From the NCBI GenBank assembly GCA_949357655.1, contig CASHTG010000013.1, positions 186,001-250,000 of the forward strand: a DNA stretch of 64,000 nt, given 5' to 3'. Position numbers and translations under genes: made by a program. The notes below the pieces were generated by a model. The model ran no database searches. It had not been told where the DNA came from and worked only from the letters and a program-made list of their open reading frames with translations. Below are positions 11,282 to 21,938 of this stretch, one piece after another; the stretch's first letter is position 1; the number at the start of each line of letters is the position of its first letter. Source of the DNA: Parascedosporium putredinis (taxonomy: Eukaryota; Ascomycota; Sordariomycetes; Microascales; Microascaceae).

Positions 11282-13162
11282 CTACATGTATAGACCAACA
11301 TCCTCCAACGAAAGAGCCATATCGTCAAATATTCGCTGCATCCTGATCTGTTCCTTTCCTGCAGCAGAGATTGCAAGATTTTCCGCTTCTGCAGACGATG
11401 TGGTTAAAGTGTCTTGTCGTCCCGGCTTCAACATCATCGGTCCACCAACGAACTCCATGACGTATCCTTGGCTGGACTTTCTATCATCCACATCGTCAGC
11501 AAACGGTGCATCGCTAAAGCAGACAAAGTCGGCTGATTGGTCGTCGGCACAATCGTCGGATCGATCGTCAGATGGACCATTGGGTCCGTATTGAATTCCA
11601 ATGTTCCTTGTTTCTAGTAGATATCGGATCAGGTCGTCCGCAGCGTCTATATGTTCCTGTGTAGGTAACAGGGTATGTCGGGCGAGTTCGGCACATGCTT
11701 TGATGGCGTTAGGACACAGGAAAATGCAGACATATAGGATAGCTTCTATCTTACCCTGATATTTAGTAATCAGTGATTTCAAAAGAAGTGCTTGTTCTTC
11801 TTCCTTTGCCTTTGCTGGCCTTGTTTTCATTGGAGTCTCTGTGGATTTCCACTGTTTGATAGCCTTCTCCTTCTTCGATGGATCCTGTAGCCATGTTTTA
11901 CAGGCTGCCTTCCGCTTGGTGGAAAGGTTCCTGACATCGTCGCCATACTTGACATACTGTCGTAATCCACGGCATGTCTTCCAGTTGTGTCGACTCCTGT
12001 AGTTACACATTCCGTTGCAGGCATCGTCAGCTGAGATATCTACTTTCGATGATGTCGAATTCGATGACGATCCGTTGGACACGTCAAGGTCGATATTAGA
12101 ACCCTTATATGTGGCTAGGTTCAAGAGATCCAGTTCCTTCAGGATATATTCCACAATATACCTGAAAGTGGCTGACTTCTTCTCCCTTCTGATTTTGTTG
12201 AATATTATTCTAGCGTGGACTCCATCACGTCTGCTGAAGTCCTTCATTGCAGAAATGAAATAATCGACATCATGGTCATTTTGAACTAGGATGGAATTCC
12301 ATAAAGATAGGAGTTCATGGTGTTTAAGAAGGGCATTCTGCCATTTCCTGAGGTTCGATTTCCGAAGGTCTTGGCGTATGATATATAGCCATTTCTTCTC
12401 TATATCTCGGAGTAACTGCGGGTCGCCGATATGGAAGAATTCTTTTATAGAAGATACCCTGACTTCTATAGTTGCTTCCTTTGGGAATTCCTTCTTCGCT
12501 TCAGCTGGGATCGATTGGGAAATAACTTCCTTTAGTTTTTCTTCCTTTGTGATGAACCTTTGGTAGATCTTATCCGTTTCCTGGTAGAGCGCAAGTAGTC
12601 TGTCAAAATAGCCCCGTTCTGCTAGATCTGCTGATGGCGGTGGCGCTTCTGGACATCTTGGAGCTATTGGTCTATCTGCTTGGATGGTTTCTGATTTCTT
12701 TCCTATAGGTGGAAGGTCATAGTACTGAAGAATGTCATGGATCTTACAGTAGTCTCGTAGATCCACATACCATTTTGGAAAGTCTTGGAATTCCGTAAGC
12801 TTGGTCAGTTTGAAGGCGTTGGGTGGCATCGTTGGAATAGTTGGAATGGTGTAGATGGGCGGGAAGGTTCTTGGAAGTGATGGATTATTGAAAGGAATGT
12901 GACGCTTGGAAGAAGAAGATGTTTGGAAGAGGAAGATGTGTGGAACAAGATGTGTGGAAGGTCGTCGTGGAAGGTGTTGAAGGATGGAAGGATAAGGGAT
13001 AGGGGATATCTGCCAAACCCATATCCCGTGGCAGGTGTGGGGAGAAAATGGTGGAAAGGATCTGAATGTGGATGGGTGATGCAGGATGGGAGGAAAAGGT
13101 TCCCAGAAGGGGAACCGTTCCGAACTAAAGAGGTGTGAGAGGATCAAACTGATCGGGGGCAT
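11282..13162 (-). mobile_element. Internally deleted Ty1/copia element: gag fused to end of reverse transcriptase and RNase H
   Basis: One open frame of up to 626 residues; the likely gag start is the ATG at 12829-12827 (MPPNAFKLTKL). In order: the gag N-terminus (FPKWYVDLRDYCKIHD), a helical capsid-like region, a CCHC-like stretch (CNGMCNYRSRHNWKTC, about 12020-11970), then directly the C-terminal reverse-transcriptase segment (CAELARHTLLPTQEHIDAAD) and the copia RNase H (FSDAPFADDVDDRKSSQGYV, with SSAEAENLAISAAGKEQ, about 11520-11350). Protease, integrase and the RT palm are missing, so it cannot move on its own. Unlike its neighbours it keeps an uninterrupted frame across the deletion junction, which suggests a fairly recent or maintained deletion derivative. 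Flanking LTR pieces lie on both sides. Confidence 0.8.
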
Positions 13163-13169
13163 CCATCAC

Positions 13170-14200
13170 CAATGGTGGTGCTCCAGTCAGACCGCCTGCC
13201 AACAGCAGGGATCCGAATCCAGGTGGCAAGTGGCAAGAACCTCTGCCTTGGTGGTAGCGACCATCGGTTGCCTTCAAATGGAACGACATTTGACGGCAGA
13301 TAATGTAAAATATCCCAGAAATATCAACTATTAAAGGAACAGGAATTCCTCTGTAGAAACGGATCTATTAGAAGGATCCAAGCAGCGAATACGAACACAT
13401 TTCTCCCCTCTGTTCAATAGAAGGATGGAAGGAGAAGGGGTATCAAAATAACACCGAATTCGGAAGCGTTTCTTGCCGAGTCTATACCCGGATGGCGTTT
13501 ACCTTTATATCCATACGGAACGGCAATTCAAGACGGACCATGTAAATAGTGGTTCCCAGAAATATTATCTAGGCAGCAATTCCTGTAGAAACGGATCTAC
13601 TGATCCGAATATTGGACTGGGAAACGGAAACGGACTTCCAGATTGAATGCATCTGATAGTCTTAGCGTCAAACGCTTTCAGATTCATCTCCGTACGTCAA
13701 ACGCTAGGATGGTTTCATGGCCCTGTCCAAACACCTATTTGGGTTCCGTAATCCTTGCCCACACATCATGATGCTTCTGAACCGACACATGTTTGGTTCC
13801 ATATCCTTGCCAACAAAATGTGTTCGTATCCGCTGCTCGGATTCTTCTAATAGATCCGTTTCTATGGGGGAATTCCTGCCCATTTTACATCTGATATTTC
13901 TGGGATATTTTACATGATCCATCGTCAAATGTCATTCCATTTGGAGGCCAGCTGGATACGCGACCCTTTCAGCTGGACTAGGATCCGGGCTGTCAGCTGG
14001 ACTAGGATCCGGCGGATATCCCTCATCCAGCAGATATCCCTTATCCAACACCTTGTAATAGATCCGTTTCTACAGGAGAATTGCTGTCCTTTTCATAACT
14101 GATATTTTCTAGGATATCTACACGATCCCGTCAATTGCCGTCCTCTTGGAATCCTGGGCAGCTATTCCTTGTCACCCGGATAGATGCGGCACTGTAGAAG
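13170..14200. repeat. Scrambled LTR fragments in both orientations
   Basis: About 1 kb of pieces of the same LTR family. The plus-oriented block at about 13310-13430 contains AGCAGCGAATACGAACACAT. A second plus piece at about 13500-13620 has GGAACGGCAATTCAAGACGG. Minus-oriented pieces occur at about 13800-13930 and 14045-14130, each with a variant of AATAGATCCGTTTCTA followed by a GATATTTTCTAGGATAT-like stretch. Short direct repeats TCAGCTGGACTAGGATCCGG lie at about 13970-14010. The arrangement suggests nested insertion and recombination. No coding content. Confidence 0.6.
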
Positions 14201-14562
14201 CTAGCTATTGAATTGAAGTAAAGGGATAATGATCGCATTCGCTGCCTGCTTGGATCCTTCTTAGGACCCGTTTCTTGATTTGTGTCGAGCCTCGAACAGC
14301 GTCTGTTTCATCAAAATTTTAGCGCGTTCCATCCATTGGATCCGTCATCTAAGGGTCTAAATACCATTGCGATCCTGTCTCCGTCCCGGGATGTCAACAG
14401 CCAGCAAATTTGAACCCTTTCACTCCTCCTCACTCCTCCTCACTCCAAGTCTGCTCCTCAGCTCCCAACCAACCACAACGGCCCCATTCCATCACTAGAG
14501 ACTGTGGCTATCACAACCAGCACCCTCGACAAGAACGGTCGGCTTCCGTTCCACTACCAACA

Positions 14563-15297
14563 ATGTCTGACGAACAGACGTATAAATGCAAGCTCATGAA
14601 GCTAAAAACAGTCGAAGACTTCCCCGACTGGTATGCCGACTTACAATCGTGGTGTAACTCGTGGGGCATCCTCCCCTACTTCGACCTCCCGCCAATGTGG
14701 GGCGAGTCGGTGGAAATATCACCTAAACCAGTCCGACCAAAACCACCAAAGCCTATAACGGTTCGGCCTGAGACAGAATTTGATCATTTTGAAAATGAGA
14801 TGGACGTGCTGGAGTACGAGGAAAGCTTAAAGAAATATGATCGCTTTCAGCAGAAGAAAATCGCCATCAATAAAGCAGTCATGGCATCAGCTCCCAAGGG
14901 ATTCTACAACACGCTAAGAGGGCGCCGGAGTATTGGGAGCAAGGTCCGGTATCTACGCCAATCCCTACAAGTCGATCATCCCGGCACTCGGCGTGAAATC
15001 GACCGGAGATGGCTGCGCCTTTCATGTCAAGATCTACGGGAGGTCGACATAAAAGAATGGCAGGACGAGCTCGTGACTTGCCACCACCTTTTGAAATCGT
15101 TCGGGTCCACCTTGCTCGTTGGGGAGAAGCCGATTTTGGACGTACTCGAATTGATCAGCGACTTTGACCTTCACAGAGGCATATGTGCCCAAATTTACTA
15201 CGAATCGCTACGAGACAAGAAATACTCGTGCGAATCGGATTTCAGTTACTTGGTGGATACAATACTACGAAGAATGTTGTTGATCAGGGATGCGTAA
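14563..15297 (+). CDS. Stand-alone copia-type gag-like protein
   Basis: An intact 244-residue frame starting at MSDEQTYKCKLMKLK. Its N-terminus (DFPDWYADLQSWCNSWGILP, then YFDLPPM) aligns plainly with the gag start of the copia remnants on the minus strand (DFPKWYVDLRDYCKIHDILQ, then YYDLPPI). The rest is a charged, mostly helical capsid-like region (RRWLRLSCQDLREVDIKEWQ). It ends without a CCHC zinc knuckle and without any pol sequence, and no LTR of the local family was seen immediately downstream. It has none of the frame breaks that riddle the neighbouring remnants. It may be the surviving gag of another element, or a gag sequence kept by the host. The frame could extend upstream to about 14410, but only through a non-ATG start. 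Confidence 0.65.
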   Translation: MSDEQTYKCKLMKLKTVEDFPDWYADLQSWCNSWGILPYFDLPPMWGESVEISPKPVRPKPPKPITVRPETEFDHFENEMDVLEYEESLKKYDRFQQKKIAINKAVMASAPKGFYNTLRGRRSIGSKVRYLRQSLQVDHPGTRREIDRRWLRLSCQDLREVDIKEWQDELVTCHHLLKSFGSTLLVGEKPILDVLELISDFDLHRGICAQIYYESLRDKKYSCESDFSYLVDTILRRMLLIRDA

Positions 15298-15521
15298 TGT
15301 GCAATGTGGAATGGAACGAGGCAGACTTGCTTGGTCGATCCCACCCACCACACGCAACCACGAGCAGAGTAGACAGGGGGATGACCTGGCGCCGATTATG
15401 TCAGCGGCCATCGCTGGCAAACCGGAGCTGAAAGCCCGAGTCTGACATCAAGGGCAGCTTTGGAGCCTCTCGTCAATCTCTGTGCGTTAGGGTCGGCATA
15501 CTCGCAGATGGAACCGAAGAA

Positions 15522-17274
15522 ATGAAGCCAAATCTCGCCAGTCTTCCCACGGAGATCGTCCACCTCCTCACCGAGGCCCTCGACCCCGAGGACCTGAGAC
15601 AGCTACGTCTCGTATGCAGGCAACTCAGCCGCAAAGCGGCGGGGAAACCGTACCTGGCCCTATTTCGGCGCCAAACGACCAACCTCTCGCCTGCAAGTCT
15701 CTCTTCGCTCGAGGCCCTCCGCCGCCACGATGCGTTTAGTCGAGAAGTTGACCACATTCGCGTCATGGCAGAGGCCCCCGCTCTCCTATCGACGACGGAG
15801 CGGATCGAAAGGGAGAGGACTGCCGGTGACCGCCCGAGGCCTAATCCCACGTACCCAATCAGCCAGCCATTGATGAGCATTGATGAGCTGGAGGCCGATT
15901 TGGCCTGGATGAGAGCCTTGGATGATGGTATAGGGGAAGACGAAGAAAAGAAGTTGTGCGGAGACTTTGCTCCATCCTAGAGTGGAATGGCAGGGGGATA
16001 TCGACGTTGGAGCTAGATGCGCGCTTCGTTTTAGGCCCTGGAAACCGCTTCGCCCAGCTGATTGATGATGTCGTCATCCCCGAGGACCACCAGGCCTTGC
16101 TCATACGATCATCCCAATTCTACCGCCTCGCCATGAGCGCGATGGCGAAAATCCAGGCAACACCAACACCAGTCACCCTCAAGATCTTTGAGAACTCTCT
16201 CGGGGCCAGCTTACCCTCCTACGACATCACCGTCGGATTAGACCGCTTGAAAAAAGCAGGACTAGAAAGGGCGTGCTCCTCTATCAGATCCATGGCCTTG
16301 AGCTTTTCGACGCGGGTAGACCATGGCTGGAAGGGCTGGACCACCGCCTACGGCCCCACCATCGGGAAGCGGAACGCGAGATTCAGCGTCAGTGGTGGGG
16401 AACCGAGGACGACGGGTACGATACCACCAGTCAGACGCCCTCGCGAGGCGACGGAGAATCCAGCGAAGAATCGGACGAAGAACAACAAGGCGAGGAAGAG
16501 GAGACCGAGCAAGACCGAGTGCTTCTTGACAGAGCCATCGAGGAATCCAAGGGGTCGGAAATTCGCGGCCGCTACGCCGAGAACCTACCTCAAGTTCTCA
16601 GCCCGGACAATTATCCCGGTGTTGCTGGCTTGGTGGCCTGCATGCCTCACCTTGGAACGCTGGACTTGCACATGTATCAAACCATTCAGTACGAGTCCTA
16701 CAGCGGCACGTGCAGAATCCCCAGTTACAACCGCGTGTTCCGCGCCCTGGTGCGGCAAAACGTGGTTCTCCCTGAGCTAACACACCTGATACTCCGCGGC
16801 GTGTGCATCCTCCCCGGTGTCTTACCAGCCTTTGTCGCGCGGCAGCCCTGGCTCCGCAGACTCGAGCTCCACAACGTGCTCCTCGTCAACACGGGCCACG
16901 GCGGTCAGTGGCCGGACGAGGCCAAGGCCATTGTCCGCCAGGCGCCCCGTCTCAAGACCTTGTTCTTGTCGAATCTAGCCTGCATAGGCTGGAGCTATCG
17001 GCCAAACATCCGGACCGTACCCCAAAACCTCATCCCGAACAATGATCGAGTCATGCGACGGGAATGGATCGATCGGGGATGGGGTTCCCCCTGCATGAAG
17101 GACGGACACGCCGTCCTGACGACGAGGGAATTTTCGGAAAAGGAGCTCGAGGAGGATTCGGGCTGCTTGGACTTTGTGCAGAGGTGGATTGCCCTGGGCG
17201 ATAAGTGCGAGGTCCGGAATGATTTCCTTCGGTCCATACATCAGGCTCGGGTGATATACGGAACTGTGTATTAG
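15522..17274 (+). CDS. F-box protein
   Basis: Likely substrate-recognition subunit of an SCF ubiquitin ligase. The F-box is at the N-terminus: LASLPTEIVHLLTEALD and LRQLRLVCRQLSRKA (residues about 5-40). The middle contains SILEWNGRGISTLELDA and the conserved-looking RVDHGWKGWTTAYGPTIG. Next comes a strongly acidic low-complexity stretch rich in Glu, Ser and Gln (about 16450-16530). The C-terminal part has leucine-rich-like repeats (MPHLGTLDLHMYQ, LPELTHLILRGVCILPG, QPWLRRLELHNVLL, APRLKTLFLSNLACIGW). Two one-base losses, about 15955 and 16365, split the frame; I read them as assembly errors because both flanks are coherent. About 585 residues in all. The target is unknown. Confidence 0.7.
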
Positions 17275-17596
17275 AAGTGCGGAGCTGGCCACTTTTAATT
17301 ATTGAACAAACTGCGACCGTTCATGTCGTGCCCACAATAGAGTGTCGCGCGGCCTAAGTTCTATACCATCGGTCGGATCAAGCTCATGTCACGAATACTT
17401 GAAGCTCATGTTTCTAGCTTGATCGCACCAAAATAATGACATCTATTCATGACCTTAAATCGACACTAAGGGTACCATCGTCTTGCCACTCGTACCTCTC
17501 AAGAACCCGACCTTGATCCACCATCTCGCTCCTCCTCCTATCCCCTACACAGTAAACATGGGTGCACCAGGGCGGCCACTGTCTGTCCCATGGCAA
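17275..17596. other. Convergent intergenic spacer
   Basis: Some 320 bases between the 3' ends of the F-box gene and the small secreted protein gene. AT-rich in part. No feature beyond presumed 3' UTRs. Confidence 0.4.
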
Positions 17597-18081
17597 TCAA
17601 GCCTCCGACTGCAAAGGCAGCTTGTTGCAAGTCAACTTGTACGAGTGGAACTCTTGATTGCCAGCCCAAAGACAACCGACGGTTTCCCGAGTCATGCCCT
17701 CGGAGGGATAGTCGTCGCAGACGGGGCTGCGGTACGCCGTGACTGTGTGCAACATTCGTTAATACCAAGATTCACCACGCACTTTCACGTGCACGAAAAC
17801 ATACTGCGGCAGCCCTCGGCAACGTCCTGCAGATCCAGAGCACGGATCTCGTTGTTGAGCGGAAGGCAAGTGTCAACGTGGGAAGGGTAGACCAGGTTGG
17901 TGCCCATGGTGTGGCCACTCTTGTCGCCGCACTCGGTGACCCACGACTGGAAGGTGACGACGGGGAAACGGTTGTCGACTGCCGAGCAGGCCGGTGCGGT
18001 GGCCGGTGCGGCGTGGCCGGTGGCTGCGAAGAGAGCCAGCACAAGGGCGGGGACGATGGTGAAAGTGGAAGGGACATGCAT
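17597..18081 (-). CDS. Small secreted cysteine-rich protein (effector-like)
   Basis: A 140-residue predicted secreted protein in two exons: 18081-17805 and 17742-17597. The 62-base intron (17804-17743) has a GTATGT donor and a CACAG acceptor. The start MHVPSTFTIVPALVLALFAA is a good signal peptide with likely cleavage after GHA. The mature part is about 115 residues with seven cysteines (in ACSAV, TECGD, DTCLP, EGCR, PVCDD, VGCLW, LTCNK). Read without the intron, the protein would stop after MFSCT. Splicing adds a Cys-bearing tail ending LPLQSEA, which supports the intron. No family recognised. Size and cysteine content fit fungal effectors or antimicrobial-type secreted proteins, but no function should be assumed. 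Confidence 0.7.
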
Positions 18082-18200
18082 TTTGGCGGTTGACTACTGT
18101 CGTTTAGGAAGAATCGGTGTCGTAAAGAAGAGAGAGCGATGATGGGATGAGCTTGTGTTGGATGACTTCAAGATGGAGATTGAGGCTGGCCCATGGGTGG

Positions 18201-18210
18201 TTTATATACT
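18201..18210 (-). promoter_or_regulatory. TATA-like box of the small secreted protein gene
   Basis: On the minus strand this reads AGTATATAAA, about 120 bases before the start codon at 18081. It is the only strong TATA-like match in the leader. Confidence 0.45.
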
Positions 18211-18997
18211 TGTCTCGATAGACCTTTTGAGGAGAGGCCAACCTGACGTGTCCGCCTTGGAAGCGGTACTGTAATCCATGATTGGGTATAATATGCTCAA
18301 GGCTAGGCGCATTGCACTGGGGAGGAATCGTGATCGGCGGGCTCCTAGACCAGTGCTTCCCTTTCAAGATGACTTGTTTGCAGGCAGTGTGCGTGAACGA
18401 GGCTCTCGAATGCTGGACCCTTCAATATACGCGGATTCTAGTGACACATAAATGCCAATCCGATCACAAATTGGGGTTGTATGTGGACCAGTCTGGCTAA
18501 AGGGCCTCGCATCAACCAACGTTGCACTGCACTATCGGAAATGCGCGCCGCAGGTACTCAATTAACGGGTCTCCAATCAACTCTCCAACATTTCAAACAT
18601 GACAATTTGGAGAACCCCACTAACACCACATAATGCCGAGCCAGGTTTCAGCGCAGCCAGTCTGTTTAAATGACAGGCGAGACACGAATGAACCTGTCAT
18701 CGGCGTTTAGGTGGGCTAGTATGGTTAAAGGGCCTTGCTTCGCGGGCAGCGTCGTACTAAAGGAGCGCACGCAGTATTACGGGCTTGGTCAGGTCGGAGA
18801 TATCGACAGCCCGGGGCCGCGTGACGGCCTCTACCATTTCTCGTGTCGCCGTCTCTAGACCGCCGTTCAAGTCCTTTTTCTCCAAAATCTTCGGGGCTAC
18901 CTCGAACGCTCCTACATAACCAGCTTTCGCCAGGTACCAACTGCCACTATTCGCACTTCTTCCAGCTCAAGACTTTTCTTCTCCCCGCATCTCAAAG
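18211..18997. other. Divergent intergenic region
   Basis: Roughly 790 bases between two divergent gene starts (small secreted protein and Clr5 protein). It should hold both promoters. No coherent reading frame or repeat was seen. Confidence 0.4.
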
Positions 18998-20405
18998 ATG
19001 TCACCCCCAAGCCGCAAACAACCAGAAAAGCCACAATGGGCAACAGACGACGATTTCACCAAGTACCGGCCCATCATCACGCAACTTTACCACGAGCACA
19101 ACAAGACCTTGGCCGAAATCACGGAGCTCATGGAGAGCCGATACGGCTTCTCCGCTACGGAAAAATGTACAAGACCCGCTTCCGCCGCTGGGACCTCTGG
19201 AAGCACTCGTCCCAATCCAACCCCGCCCACCAAACCCACGCCCCGGACGACCTGCGCCACGAGGAGATGGTATACCGAGCTCTACGGGACTACTACGACG
19301 GCGCATTTGCCGCGCGTCGGTGGGCCTTTGAAGGGGATCATGATCGACAGGCCATTGCGCGCACGCAGAAAGCCATGCGCGCCGGCGAGGAAACGTACAG
19401 CCGGTTCCGCGCCGCCGTGCTGATGCTCGAACGGCCGTCGTGCGGCAACAACCGCGGCAAGACGGGCGACTTTGCCCAGGGTGTGCGTCTGATGCGCATT
19501 TCGTTCGCCGAGCTGCCGCGCTTCGTGTGTCCCAGTTCAAGTTGCGAGCCACCCTTGCTGCCGCTCTGGATGATGTACGTCACGGCGCTTTTTCGCGAGT
19601 CGTCCGCGCGAGATTTTAGACCCGTTGAGAGGCAGCTGCTTCGGCATTTGCACGAACTTACCGTGTCGCCTCCTGGTGTCGGGGGACCTGTGCACCCCAC
19701 AGCAGTGCTCTGGCGCACGCTTTGGTTAGGAATACAGAATGGGCCTTCTAACTACGCCAGCTCGGGGAGGCGACACCACTTGGCTATGTGCGCTAACATT
19801 GCCGTCGAGCGCTTCTCGCGCCAAATCGGACCATTGCATCCGTGGACGGTAGAGCTCCGGGGCTTGGCTATTGGATTAATCCATCCCAATGGAGAGGGAA
19901 ACCCAGACGACAAGACGAGGCAATTTCGATCCTTACTACAGGACCTCGAGAACCAACATCCCACGTATGATCCCCGCCACATCGTGGTCGTGAGTTGCTG
20001 GGCAAGCCACTACCGCCACCACGGGGTCAACCAGGTTAGTAGCGATATGCTGGAAAAAGGCGTCGCCCTTATCGAGGAGTACTGCGCGACCCCGAAAAGG
20101 CGCTTTCCATCGACAAGTATCCCGACGGTGCCTTCAACGTCTATTCCTTGCTCGCCAATATGAGCTATAGATTGCATCGCTGGGATGTGGCGGAGGAGAG
20201 CATCCGCCATGCCACCGCGCTGGCCCGGCGCCATCGAGAAGAAACGGGCGAGGATGGGGATCTCTTCGAAGGGCTTAATGGTCTCGAGGTGATTTTGCGC
20301 GCTCAGGGAAAGGTTGTTGATGCCGATACCGTGCAGGAGGAGCGCCAGAGGCTTGTACGCGATGGGCTGGAGAGGGTGGGGGAGAAGGAGGAGTCGGTAG
20401 AGTAA
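18998..20405 (+). CDS. Clr5-domain protein
   Basis: The N-terminus WATDDDFTKYRPIITQLYHE, followed by NKTLAEITELMESRYGFSAT and MYKTRFRRWDLWKH, is the Clr5 domain (PF14420), a short presumed DNA-binding module common in Pezizomycotina. The rest, about 400 residues, is a helical, TPR-like region (NVYSLLANMSYRLHRWDVAE, then SIRHATALARRH near the end). That combination is frequent in this family and suggests a scaffold or regulator. One-base losses near 19165 (an A run) and about 20095 shift the frame. The stop follows GEKEESVE. Start chosen at MSPPSRKQ, the first ATG before the domain. No intron is needed. Function otherwise unknown. Confidence 0.75.
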
Positions 20406-20829
20406 TTTGTCACTGGCGTATTCACGGCTCATGTCTCCAATGTAGCAAGCAGGTCTATACAGAGGGATCTGGTTTGTCAATAGGATAGCGACTCTCCGTA
20501 CTGTACATTGATGCTACGAGTATACTAAACCTAGACTTCTCCGGACGTCAGTTTTATACCTTTGGTCCCTAAATGTATTCATCAGCACTTTCACCTCCAA
20601 TATCAATCGTCATTGAACAAAGGCAAAAGATCAGTAGGCTTATGCACAAGCGGATCTCCTCTCCAAGACACTGAGAAATATCCGGCATTGAGTAAAACAA
20701 ATAGCTACCAGAATTGTGCATAATCAACGCTAAAACAAAAATCCTGTATATGTATATCGTAAACCCCTCTCCTTAACAGACTCTACAAACGCGCACGCTT
20801 AAAAAATATAAAAAACCAATAATCCAGTT
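20406..20829. other. Convergent intergenic spacer
   Basis: About 420 AT-rich bases between the stops of two convergent genes. Probable 3' UTRs. Nothing else recognised. Confidence 0.4.
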
Positions 20830-21938
20830 CTACATAAAGATCAACCCCGCGGATACCACAGCCGCCACAGCCACAACACGCATCGTCTGCACAACACTAC
20901 GCACGCCAGCAGACTCGGTCCAGTAAATCTGATCCAACGTCTTCATACAAATAAACGAGGCCTCGGCCGACGCACGACCCTCATCATCCAGCGGGAGCGT
21001 AATCAAGGGAAGGTATCCGCCCACCTCGCGAGGCGGAATCTTGGGGGTTTCCTCGTCCGAGGTGTCGATGGGCGTCACGACAGTCAGGGTGTCGAGGGAG
21101 ATAAACGTCCCAGCACGAGCCTGGTTCGCGAAGCAAAAGTTGTCGTCGTCCGCTCGCGTGGCGCTTTGGTCGCTCTCCTGCGGCGCGTCCTTGCCGAGCA
21201 GGGATACGCCGGTGACGGTGATGAGGGGCGTGTGCACCTGGATGCCGCACGAGCTACGATGGAGCTTGACTTCGAGTTGCTGCGCGATGGCCTCGCAGCG
21301 TGTCGAATTGGCGGCGGTGTCGCTGCCCACGTCGACGTCTTGGAGGAAGTCATCGATATCCTTCATGCACGTCTCGGTTAACACGGTGCCCACGCAATCC
21401 GTCGAGTTGGCAGCGCCGTTGCTGGTAAACGTCTCGTTGGAGCTCAGCGCATACGTCCCTTCAAACGGGGAAACGTCTGGTAAGCGTAGCGGAGGAAAAA
21501 CCCGCACACATCCGGGTTGCCGTCGGTGCTGTTGTTGTTGTTGTTGCCACTGCTCCCGCTATCGTTTTCGCTGTCGCCGCCGTCTTCCTCTCCGGTGGTA
21601 AGATTGAAGCCCTCGGGTTGGACGAGCCAGAATTCGTAGTTGTACGAGAGGTGCAGCGAATCCAGCACCCCTACCCCCTGGGTGCGCGTCAAGCCGAGCG
21701 AGAGCTTTCTCTGCGATCCGGGCACCGAGATGACGTCCTCCGCGAAGGCGGCGTCGGCCACGCCCACGCTCATGGCGCACCAGGCTTGCGAGTCGGACTT
21801 GACCTCATCCTTGCCCGGCGACGTCCTAGGGCAGTCTAGGTCGAGACACCCTTGGATGGTGGAGTTGGAGAACTGGGCGGCCGCTGCGAGGGCGGGCAAG
21901 AGGAAAAGCGCCGCCGCGCTCCTTTGTCGATTCTGCAT
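20830..21938 (-). CDS. Secreted, probably GPI-anchored surface protein of unknown family
   Basis: About 370 residues. It starts with a signal peptide (MQNRQRSAAALFLLPALAAA) and ends in a hydrophobic tail (VVAVAAVVSAGLIFM) with no cytoplasmic residues after it, the usual layout for GPI anchoring. The ectodomain has several cysteines (GCLDLDC, AWCAMSVG, DVCGFF, TDCVGT, ETCMKD, SSCGIQ, FCFANQ, FICMK). Near residue 140 an Asn/Ser/Gly-rich stretch (NNNNNSTDGN) is encoded by a GTT/AAC microsatellite (about 21529-21547). One base is lost near 21480, joining two frames that are each coherent. It probably sits in the plasma membrane or wall. No enzymatic motif seen and no family recognised. Confidence 0.65.

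Noticed and set aside
13700..13930. Short frames inside the LTR zone as genes.
   Set aside because: They translate repeated LTR words and recur at other LTR copies in the window.
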